Assembly (NCBI RefSeq): GCF_013166655.1
Contig: NZ_JABKCA010000005.1
Coordinates: forward strand, 39,553 to 103,552
Origin: Lentimicrobium sp. L6
GTDB lineage: Bacteria; Bacteroidota; Bacteroidia; Bacteroidales; UBA12170
Direction: 5' to 3'
DNA length: 64,000 nucleotides
Every line of letters begins with the position of its first letter. The stretch's first letter is position 1. The position numbers and the translations under genes were made by a program. This document shows positions 57,104 through 64,000 of the stretch, one piece after another. Under the pieces are notes generated by a model. The model had not been told where the DNA came from and searched no databases. It saw only the letters and a list, made by a program, of their open reading frames with translations.

Positions 57104-58503
57104 AAACCTAATTTTTTATATGCCTTTTTGATTAATTCGGCTACATCATCTAAATCTTTCTCTTGCAGGCAGAGTAAATCAACATATATGCTTCCACTCT
57201 TTAAATTGGTCAATAGCGCAGGCTTTTGATTCAACAATTCATGATAGAATTGTTTTCCTGTACTTTTTCCTTTTCCTAAATTTAGTTTCACAGAATAGGA
57301 ATCCAAAACTAGATCGGGTAAAGTTCCCCCACCATATTGACCTTTGCTGGGTTCTATGCTGCTAGAGATACTCTTTTTAGCCAATAAACTTTGTAAATAT
57401 TCTGAGGATTCTTTTCTTTCAAGCTTTGGTGTATTTAAGGTTCTAAAGAGCACATTATGTTTGAACAGATCCTGATCGTTGAGATAGTAAGAACAAGCCT
57501 TTTCGAGTATGGCGAGTGTGGTTTTCCCAACCCTTAAGGCGCGCATCATGGGCTCCTTTTTCAGTTTTTGGATGAACTCCTTTTTACCGGCAATTATGCC
57601 AGCCTGAGGACCACCAAGCAGCTTGTCCCCACTAAAGCAAATCATATCGACTCCTGAGGCTAAAGCTTGCTTCACGTCCGGCTCGTTCATCAAAGCCTTC
57701 TCGTCTACTTTCCTTAACAAGCCTGAGCCTATATCGTAGACTGTTGGAATATCATACTTCTTTCCCAATCCGGAGAGCTCCTCTAAAGAAAGCTCCTGAG
57801 TAAAACCTTTAATTACATAATTAGATGTATGAGTTTTAAAAAGCAAAGCTGTATTTTCATTGATGGCTTTTTCATAATCTGCCACCTTGGTTTTGTTGGT
57901 TGCTCCTACTTCTACCATTCCACAATCTGATGCCGCCATAATTTCTGGAATGCGAAAAGAACCGCCTATCTCTATCAATTCTCCTCGTGATACTATAGCT
58001 TCTTTTCCTCTACCAAAGGCTCGAAGAATCAACATAACAGCAGCGGCGTTATTATTTACTATCACTATATCTTCGGCACCGGTCAGGTATTTTAAAATTT
58101 CGCTGGCATGATCGTTTCTTTGTCCTCGGCTTCCTTTCGCCAGATTAAACTCTAGATTATTATAGCCTTTCAACACGTCGAAGACCTCCTCTAAAAGTTC
58201 TTCTCCATAGGGAGCTCTTCCGAGATTGGTATGGATAATAATTCCTGAACCATTCAATATGGGTTTCAAACTTCGCTCTGCAATTTTCTGAATACGAGAA
58301 ACACATTCTTCTCCAATATTGTCCATGTTTAAAGATTCCTCTCCAGCTAAAATCTGTCGCCGATAATTACTAATCACCTCTCGAATAACAGCAGTCACCA
58401 AGTTCTTACTGTATTTTTTAATCAACGGCTTTATGCTAGCATATTGCAAAACCTTATCTACTCCTGGGAGATTTCTTATTTGTTGGGAAGAGAAATTCGT
58501 CAT
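57100..58503 (-). CDS. selA: L-seryl-tRNA(Sec) selenium transferase
   Basis: This 467-residue PLP enzyme converts Ser-tRNA(Sec) to Sec-tRNA(Sec). Family motifs are present: IIHTNLGRAPYG, VNNNAAAVML, SRGELIEIGGSFRIPEIM, KTHTSNYVIKGF, YDIGSGLL and the PLP-binding lysine in CFSGDKLLGGPQAG (K294). The tRNA-Sec gene is 66 bases upstream on the same strand, forming the order tRNA-Sec, selA, selB. Confidence 0.97.
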   Translation of the reverse strand: MTNFSSQQIRNLPGVDKVLQYASIKPLIKKYSKNLVTAVIREVISNYRRQILAGEESLNMDNIGEECVSRIQKIAERSLKPILNGSGIIIHTNLGRAPYGEELLEEVFDVLKGYNNLEFNLAKGSRGQRNDHASEILKYLTGAEDIVIVNNNAAAVMLILRAFGRGKEAIVSRGELIEIGGSFRIPEIMAASDCGMVEVGATNKTKVADYEKAINENTALLFKTHTSNYVIKGFTQELSLEELSGLGKKYDIPTVYDIGSGLLRKVDEKALMNEPDVKQALASGVDMICFSGDKLLGGPQAGIIAGKKEFIQKLKKEPMMRALRVGKTTLAILEKACSYYLNDQDLFKHNVLFRTLNTPKLERKESSEYLQSLLAKKSISSSIEPSKGQYGGGTLPDLVLDSYSVKLNLGKGKSTGKQFYHELLNQKPALLTNLKSGSIYVDLLCLQEKDLDDVAELIKKAYKKLGL

Positions 58504-58569
58504 ATTGATAGCTTATTAATAAGAAAAGAAGAACACAATACTTCAATAATGGGGAAATACAAAATTAGC

Positions 58570-58659
58570 CGAGAGGGCAGGAATCGAACCTGCCACAGCC
58601 GGTTTTATCCGTCTGCTACCGGTGTTGAAGACCGGGTGAAACACCAGTTCCGTCCCCTC
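58570..58659 (-). tRNA. selC: tRNA-Sec (anticodon UCA)
   Basis: About 90 bases on the minus strand fold as a tRNA with a long variable arm. The anticodon stem CCGGT/ACCGG holds loop CTTCAAC with UCA anticodon at 58628-58626. The variable stem is CAGACGG/CCGGCTG with one mismatch, the T-arm is GCAGG-TTCGATT-CCTGC. The acceptor GAGGGGAC pairs with GCCCTCTC with one G-T wobble and one A-C mismatch, followed by discriminator G at 58570. CCA is not encoded. Exact ends are uncertain by a base or two because of the imperfect acceptor. Confidence 0.88.
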
Positions 58660-58928
58660 TGTATAATCAAGACATCAATAATACAATTTTTTTTGGCTAG
58701 GGTTGTCTACTTTGTGAAATATTTTAGAAAGTATTAGAAAATCATAAAAACAGAGCCTTGTATATGAGCACGTTACCATTTTGCCTGATTAATAAGTAGA
58801 TTTAAACTCTAATTAAGAATTACTCCAAGAAAAAAAGAAAATAAAAATTAAAAAAGCCTCCCTTAAGCTGAATATGGATTTAAAAAGTCAAGCTTAGGGT
58901 CCTGATTTGAGCCTTTATCACTTTTTTT

Positions 58929-59120
58929 TTGATAAATATTGCCAATCCAAATCACAAGCTACTTATTTACAATTCTCTAGGAAGTATCATGCATGAAGAG
59001 GATATCAAGAATATCGAAACTTATATTGACATTAGTGATTTTGCCTTTGGAATCTATATGATTAAATTAATTCATCCACAGAAAAAATGGATAGAAAGCA
59101 GAAAACTAATCATTGATTAA
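58929..59120 (+). pseudogene. Remnant of a T9SS sorting domain
   Basis: The 63 codons (from INIANPNHKLLIYNSLGSI to FAFGIYMIKLIHPQKKW and ESRKLIID) match the end of a type A sorting domain, with the expected Pro-Asn at the start and the GIYM strand near the end. No upstream protein body is attached: the frame is closed by TGA at 58908, followed by a T-run and no ATG. It looks like the tail of a deleted exported protein. The 270 bases upstream up to tRNA-Sec show no coding. Confidence 0.6.
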
Positions 59121-59188
59121 TAAAACAGCTAAGGCCATTAAAAAAATTCGTATCTATGCTAGCTTATTGAAACCAAGTAAACATAGAA

Positions 59189-60559
59189 ATGGAAAATTCT
59201 ACTGAAAAGAAAAAAGCTGAATTCCCAAGAAGCTTTTGGACCGCTAACTTAACTGAGTTATTTGAAAGAGGTGCCTATTATGCCATGGCCAGTTTCGTGG
59301 TCTTATATCTAGGTCAATTAGGTTTGGGAGATTATTGGCCCAGTAATTTAAATGGTATCTTGTGGACTTTAGTATTTTTCTTGCCAATTCTTTCTGGGAC
59401 CATTGCCGATCAAATTGGCTTTAAAAAATCCATGCTCATCGCTTTTGTACTTTTAGCTGCGGGTTACTTTACCATGGGATACCCAGTTTGGTTCGGAAAT
59501 CAAACACTAAACCCTGTCATAGGTAGTGAAATGACTGCCGGAATTGGAGTACTCCTCCCCATTATTCTGGCCATTACTTTTATTGGAATTGGTGGTTCTA
59601 TTATCAAGCCTTGTATAGCAGGAACGGTACAGAAAACCGCTGGAGCCAATATTACTCTTGGTTTCGGAATCTTCTATATGATTATTAATATTGGTTCGCT
59701 ACTGGGTAGGGGTGTCAGCTATATTGTGAGAACAGAATATGACTTGAGTTATATTTTTGCGGTTTCTGTATTCTTCTCTATCGTAGCCTTTTTTGCCGTT
59801 TTATTTTTCTATACCGAGCCAGAATCTGATATAACAGAAAAAAAACCTAAAAAATCCATCCTCAGGATTTTAGCCGACATGGTATTGGTTCTTAAGAATT
59901 CCAGGTTTGCTTTATTTATGATAGTTTCCAGTGGATTCTTCTTTATCTATGCTCAAGTTTATAATGTACTTCCACTTTATCTACAAAAAGTGGTAGAACT
60001 GAACCCAGCAGTGGATTTAGTCACCATGGCCAATCCATTTGTAATTGTATTCTTCCAATTACTCATCACTAAGAAATTCGGTAAGATGAAGCCCATCCAA
60101 TCTATTATTGTGGGTATTATCATTATTGGAGTTTCCATGAGTATCAATTTGATACCCATATTTATGAATGGAGGAGTAAGAGCACTTACCTTTGGAGAAT
60201 ATATTCCACTAGGAACCTTATTCATCACGCTTACAGTGGGATTAATTGCTTTTGGAGAATTGTTTACATCCGCCAGAACTTATGAATATATTGGAGCCCT
60301 AGCACCCAAAGGACAAGAGGGATTATTCTTAGGATATGCCAACCTTCCATTGGCCATTGGAGCTTTAATTGGCGGGCCTGCTGGAGCATTTATTTTCCAT
60401 GAAATTATGTGTAAAAATGCCACTCCACTAGAATCAGGACTATTAGACTTAGACCCTTTCTGGAATTCGATGGGTTGGATATTATTAATGGCTATTGGCT
60501 TTGTTTCTGCACTTTCTATGTGGCTTTATAATCGTTGGTTAAAGAATAATCCGATATAA
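59189..60559 (+). CDS. POT/PTR2-family proton-dependent oligopeptide transporter
   Basis: This 456-residue membrane transporter of the major facilitator superfamily has the POT signature ELFERGAYYAMASF in the first helix and about twelve hydrophobic segments. A GTIADQIGFKKSML motif follows helix 2. The family imports di/tripeptides with protons. It starts 69 bases after the sorting-domain remnant. Confidence 0.92.
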   Translation: MENSTEKKKAEFPRSFWTANLTELFERGAYYAMASFVVLYLGQLGLGDYWPSNLNGILWTLVFFLPILSGTIADQIGFKKSMLIAFVLLAAGYFTMGYPVWFGNQTLNPVIGSEMTAGIGVLLPIILAITFIGIGGSIIKPCIAGTVQKTAGANITLGFGIFYMIINIGSLLGRGVSYIVRTEYDLSYIFAVSVFFSIVAFFAVLFFYTEPESDITEKKPKKSILRILADMVLVLKNSRFALFMIVSSGFFFIYAQVYNVLPLYLQKVVELNPAVDLVTMANPFVIVFFQLLITKKFGKMKPIQSIIVGIIIIGVSMSINLIPIFMNGGVRALTFGEYIPLGTLFITLTVGLIAFGELFTSARTYEYIGALAPKGQEGLFLGYANLPLAIGALIGGPAGAFIFHEIMCKNATPLESGLLDLDPFWNSMGWILLMAIGFVSALSMWLYNRWLKNNPI

Positions 60560-60595
60560 ATAAACTACATTTGCACAACCGTTTTAATAACACCT

Positions 60596-61255
60596 ATGAA
60601 AAGCATTAATAACTTAATATTCGGTATATTAGCTTTAGTTTTTCTCTCATCATGTTCCTCGAGCAATCTACTTGATTATTCAACGACCTGTCTTTGTAAG
60701 GTGACGGAAAACTTTTCTGCAAGCACTGATGAAGAAGATAATTCAACCAAAGAATTTATTTTTACGAACAGTCCACTTTTCAAACTTGGGGTTCTAAAGT
60801 ACGATTTCGCACTTAATATGGCTATTTTAATAAATCAAGATATTAAAATTGATTCCTTAACAACCCTAAAGATCACTGTAGATAAGGGCAACTCAAATAT
60901 AAAATCGTATAAGTTTTATTCTTCTGAACTTAAAAATATGACTCCTAAACATACCGAAATTCACAATATCATCAGTTCGTTTGTTGAAAATACTTATACT
61001 GGAGATTTTCATAAGTGTAAAGAAAACTTAGGGTTTGATATAGAAGATGAAAAGCTTAACTCTATAATGACCAAAATAAAAAAAGGACTTAATCATGAAT
61101 ATGTCCAAACTAAAATGATTAGCTTCAAGAAAACCAGAGAGAATATATATCACATATATGGAGGAATTTTGACAAGCGATGAAACACTTGATTTATTTAA
61201 AATGCAATTTAAGGAAATTGATAACCGACTTCAGATTGTTGAATTCTCCTTCTAA
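60596..61255 (+). CDS. Lipoprotein of unknown function
   Basis: The 219 residues have a lipobox (LVFLSSCSSSN, Cys near residue 20). The remainder is mostly alpha/beta with a central helix (HTEIHNIISSFVENTYTGDFHKC) and no family I recognise. A -7 element (TACATTTG, 60566-60573) precedes the ATG, so it probably has its own transcript. Confidence 0.76.
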   Translation: MKSINNLIFGILALVFLSSCSSSNLLDYSTTCLCKVTENFSASTDEEDNSTKEFIFTNSPLFKLGVLKYDFALNMAILINQDIKIDSLTTLKITVDKGNSNIKSYKFYSSELKNMTPKHTEIHNIISSFVENTYTGDFHKCKENLGFDIEDEKLNSIMTKIKKGLNHEYVQTKMISFKKTRENIYHIYGGILTSDETLDLFKMQFKEIDNRLQIVEFSF

Positions 61256-61545
61256 AGAGATAAATTAATATAAAATTAACCTAAACTTAATAATTGGAAA
61301 TCGATGTGATTTTTGAGTGTTTTTCTTGGATCGAAGCACTAATTAATGAAAATACTCTTTAATCTACCATTTCGAAACAAAAGCACATACCACTCATTAT
61401 CACATCTATATAAGCTTTACGAAAAGGTATACAAATCAAATCCTCTATCAATTCCCCCAATTAATGATCTCTTCACATTAAATAATTGTTCATTTAATAA
61501 TAATTACAATATCACTATACTTGCATTTTTTAAAATCAAAACTAA
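61256..61545. other. Intergenic region before the outer-membrane barrel gene
   Basis: These 290 A/T-rich bases hold a near-consensus -7 element (TATACTTG, 61516-61523) 23 bases before the ATG at 61546. A 67-codon frame (61346-61549) is open here, but it would be disrupted by that promoter and has no recognisable features, so I do not call it a gene. Confidence 0.4.
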
Positions 61546-62544
61546 ATGAAGAGTCTAAAACTTATTATTTTGTTAGCAATCATGCCATTAGGATTGCTAG
61601 CCCAAGAGACAAAAGAAAAGGCATGGTACGAAGTTGGAAGAGTATACGGAAAGGTTTTTACTAATGTACATTATGGCCTAGGAGATACTGAAGACAAAGC
61701 TTTTGAAGTAAAAAGAGCATACTTTGGCTATAAGGCTGATATTGATGAGCATTTTTCTGGAAATATTAAATTGGATATTGGAAACCAAAACGATATTCAA
61801 GATTATGCTGCAAAGAAACGTTTTGCTTATTTTAAAAATGCTTTTGTTCAATACAAGTACAAAGGTTTAAAGATTCAATTTGGTATTGCAGATGCTTTCC
61901 AATTTAAAGTTCAGGAAAAGTTTTGGGGATACCGATATATTCAACAAAGTTTCCAAGATAAAAACAAATTTGGCTCCAGTGCCGACCTGGGTATTTTTGC
62001 TTCCTATAAAATAAGCGAGCAATTATCCACAGATATCTCATTCACCAATGGTGAAGGCTATTCCAACATACAGCAAGATGAATATTTCAAAGGCTCCTTT
62101 GGACTAACCTACAAACCTATAGATGCCTTAGTAATTAGAGGATATGTAGATGCCTATCAATCTGAAGACATCACCCAATATTCAGCAAATGCTTTTATTG
62201 GTTTAACAACAAAGTATTTCACCTTAGGAAACGAATTTAACTACCAAGCCAACACATCTCATGTTGAAAACCATGACCGATACGGCCTCTCATTTTACTC
62301 TACAGTGAAACTGGTCAATAAAGTTAAGTTTTTCGCCCGTTACGACTACCTTTACTCTAACATCCTTGGAGGAGATGATATTCCATGGAACTTAGCAAAA
62401 GACGGTAGCAGCATAACATCAGGGATAGAATATCAGCCCATCAAGAACGTAAAAATGGCTCTGAACTATCAAGATTTCATTGCCTACGCTGAGAATGCAG
62501 CCGATTCCCATTATTTGTATTTTAATATTGAGTTAAACTTTTAA
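61546..62544 (+). CDS. Outer-membrane beta-barrel porin-like protein
   Basis: The 332-residue protein has a signal peptide (LIILLAIMPLGLLAQ) and alternating amphipathic strands typical of an outer-membrane barrel (FEVKRAYFGYKADIDEHFSG, GLKIQFGIADAFQF, YLYFNIELNF as last strand). The start resembles phosphate-selective-porin O/P-like proteins. It lies 12 bases before a beta-helix lipoprotein, so a joint role at the outer membrane is likely. The substrate is unknown. Confidence 0.82.
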   Translation: MKSLKLIILLAIMPLGLLAQETKEKAWYEVGRVYGKVFTNVHYGLGDTEDKAFEVKRAYFGYKADIDEHFSGNIKLDIGNQNDIQDYAAKKRFAYFKNAFVQYKYKGLKIQFGIADAFQFKVQEKFWGYRYIQQSFQDKNKFGSSADLGIFASYKISEQLSTDISFTNGEGYSNIQQDEYFKGSFGLTYKPIDALVIRGYVDAYQSEDITQYSANAFIGLTTKYFTLGNEFNYQANTSHVENHDRYGLSFYSTVKLVNKVKFFARYDYLYSNILGGDDIPWNLAKDGSSITSGIEYQPIKNVKMALNYQDFIAYAENAADSHYLYFNIELNF

Positions 62545-62556
62545 ACCCCTTGTAAG

Positions 62557-63882
62557 ATGCAAAAGAACTTCACAATAATACTTATTATAAGTCTCCTTAT
62601 TTTTTCACAATCTTGTAGAAAAAGCGATTATAATTTACCTGTAGATGCCACAGTAATTACGGATAATGGCAGTGGTACAGGTACTGTAACATGGAAAAAA
62701 GGAGATGATATTACATTACAGGGATTTGTTTTTGTAAATGATGGCCAAGTTTTAACCATCGAGCCAGGAGCAATTATCAAGTTTAAAGAAGGACAAGGAG
62801 CTACAGCTAGCGCTTTAATCATTGCCCGCGGTGGAACCATCATTGCAAACGGAAATTCAGAAGACCCTATTATTTTCACTTCAGAATTAGACCTTTTGGA
62901 TGGAACACTCTCTAAAGACTCTTATGGTTTATGGGGTGGTTTGATTATATTGGGAGATGCTCCTCTTAATACTGAAAGTAGTGAAGCCTTCATCGAAGGA
63001 ATACCAACCAGCGAACCTCGTGCCTTATTTGGTGGACAAAACAAAGAAGACTATTCAGGTGAACTTTCTTATATCTCTATTCGTTACCCTGGAACTATAT
63101 TAAACGAAGGAAATGAGATTAATGGATTAACATTAGGTGGTGTTGGCAACAATACCCTAATTCATCATGTTGAAATTATCAATAGTGCTGATGATGGTAT
63201 TGAAATATTTGGCGGAACCGTAAATATAAAACATGCTATTTGTATCAATTCTCATGATGATATCATTGATTTTGATTTAGGATATCAAGGTAAAATGCAA
63301 TTTATTCTAGGCTTACAGAAAGAGCAAGTGGGTGATAATTTACTGGAAACCAATGGTGGAATCGACCCCATTTATGGTCTTCCTATTACAAAGCCAACAA
63401 TTGCAAATGCTACTTTAATTGGCAATTCTAGATCATCTAATAGCTGTATGAGTTATTCGAATTTTGCAGCCGGTATCACCGCAAATTCTATTCTTTATAA
63501 TACTTCTTCAGGAGCTAGGAATGAATACCTTAATGGTTCTACCGATTCTTATTCTCAATGGAAAAGAGAATTATTAAAAATAGAAAGCAATATCTTTTAT
63601 AATATCGCTAATAATGTTGAAAGCAATGTTTTTCAACTATATGGAAACCAAAATGAGGAGGCCTCTCAATTATGGTCTGTCTATTTTACCGCTGGAAATA
63701 ATGAGATTACCAATTTAGGATTAAGTATAGATGGAGAAATAAAATTGGCTCCAGATGTTCCAACAGGAAATAATCTATATCCTCTCGACGATTGGTTTGA
63801 AATTACAAACTACAAAGGGGCTTTTGGAACCTACGATTGGACTGAGGGCTGGACTGTTTATAAGGATTTTCTAGAGGATTAA
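62557..63882 (+). CDS. Surface lipoprotein with parallel beta-helix fold
   Basis: The 441-residue protein has a lipobox (LLIFSQSCRKSD, Cys near residue 20) and a right-handed beta-helix-like repeat pattern (TIEPGAIIKFKEGQGA, LIIARGGTIIANGN, NTLIHHVEIINSADDGIEIFGG). Similar proteins of Bacteroidota are often found with an outer-membrane barrel. It is co-oriented with the porin 12 bases upstream. Function unknown. Confidence 0.82.
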   Translation: MQKNFTIILIISLLIFSQSCRKSDYNLPVDATVITDNGSGTGTVTWKKGDDITLQGFVFVNDGQVLTIEPGAIIKFKEGQGATASALIIARGGTIIANGNSEDPIIFTSELDLLDGTLSKDSYGLWGGLIILGDAPLNTESSEAFIEGIPTSEPRALFGGQNKEDYSGELSYISIRYPGTILNEGNEINGLTLGGVGNNTLIHHVEIINSADDGIEIFGGTVNIKHAICINSHDDIIDFDLGYQGKMQFILGLQKEQVGDNLLETNGGIDPIYGLPITKPTIANATLIGNSRSSNSCMSYSNFAAGITANSILYNTSSGARNEYLNGSTDSYSQWKRELLKIESNIFYNIANNVESNVFQLYGNQNEEASQLWSVYFTAGNNEITNLGLSIDGEIKLAPDVPTGNNLYPLDDWFEITNYKGAFGTYDWTEGWTVYKDFLED

Positions 63883-64000
63883 GTATTGCAATCCTTCTAG
63901 TAATTCACCGAAGCTTATAAACAAATAAAAACTGTTACTAATCAGTCAAGTGTCAATTTACTGTAGTTGCCCATAATAAATGATTTTTTTGTTTTGCCCC

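Noticed and set aside
57100..58503. A general PLP aminotransferase
   Set aside because: The motif SGDKLLGGPQAG with SRGELIEIGGSFRIPEIM and adjacency to selB and tRNA-Sec identify SelA.
61346..61549. A 67-codon plus-strand frame before the outer-membrane barrel gene
   Set aside because: It contains the likely promoter of the next gene, has no ribosome site or family, and its end overlaps the next start.

Overview
The window comes from an anaerobic or microaerophilic member of the Bacteroidota, probably a marine or sediment lineage near the Bacteroidales/Marinilabiliales. This rests on the type IX secretion (T9SS) sortase, shuttle and scaffold genes, Por-type C-terminal sorting domains on exported proteins, promoters of the TTTG-N19/20-TAnnTTTG type, pyruvate:ferredoxin oxidoreductase, and a trimeric NAD-linked [FeFe] hydrogenase. 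The species cannot be named from the sequence alone.

Layout. 1-10119 (minus) is one giant exported adhesin-like gene, at least 3373 codons, that runs off the left edge. 10385-14630 (minus) holds a TPR histidine kinase and a LuxR-type regulator, flanked by two near-identical LuxR-type regulators. 14830-19663 is a divergent pair: a dihydroorotate-dehydrogenase-like flavoprotein and the pyruvate:ferredoxin oxidoreductase. 19811-23342 carries an exported M28 peptidase and the cell-wall genes anmK and murF. 23413-34870 is the T9SS locus (gldJ, porP/sprF, two tandem porU-type sortases, porV), followed by ispF and a lipoprotein. 36200-45674 is the hydrogenase locus: hydA, hydB, hydC, an hndB-like gene, and an upstream-transcribed accessory set (two DRTGG proteins, two HATPase proteins, a PHP protein, an H-cluster-like iron-sulfur protein), interrupted by one plus-strand gene and by intergenic repeats. 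46189-47478 is a hidden selenoprotein gene. 47651-51846 is a glycosyltransferase/heptose-nucleotide/SDR group. 52045-58659 is the selenocysteine machinery (selD, yedF, selB, selA, tRNA-Sec). 59189-63882 has a POT transporter, lipoproteins and an outer-membrane barrel.

How the genes work together. Pyruvate oxidation by the oxidoreductase yields reduced ferredoxin, which with NADH can feed the HydABC-type hydrogenase. The accessory set resembles sensory/regulatory sets known beside such hydrogenases. The T9SS genes would export and process the giant adhesin, the M28 peptidase and the selenoprotein, all of which start with signal peptides; sorting domains are visible on the latter two.

Main discovery. 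At 46375-46377 an in-frame TGA sits exactly where the first cysteine of a thioredoxin-like CxxC site belongs (U-A-Y-C). The frame stays open for 366 more codons through two PKD domains and a T9SS sorting domain. Because selA, selB, selD and tRNA-Sec lie within 13 kb, I read this as a 429-residue secreted selenoprotein that ordinary gene calling would split in two.
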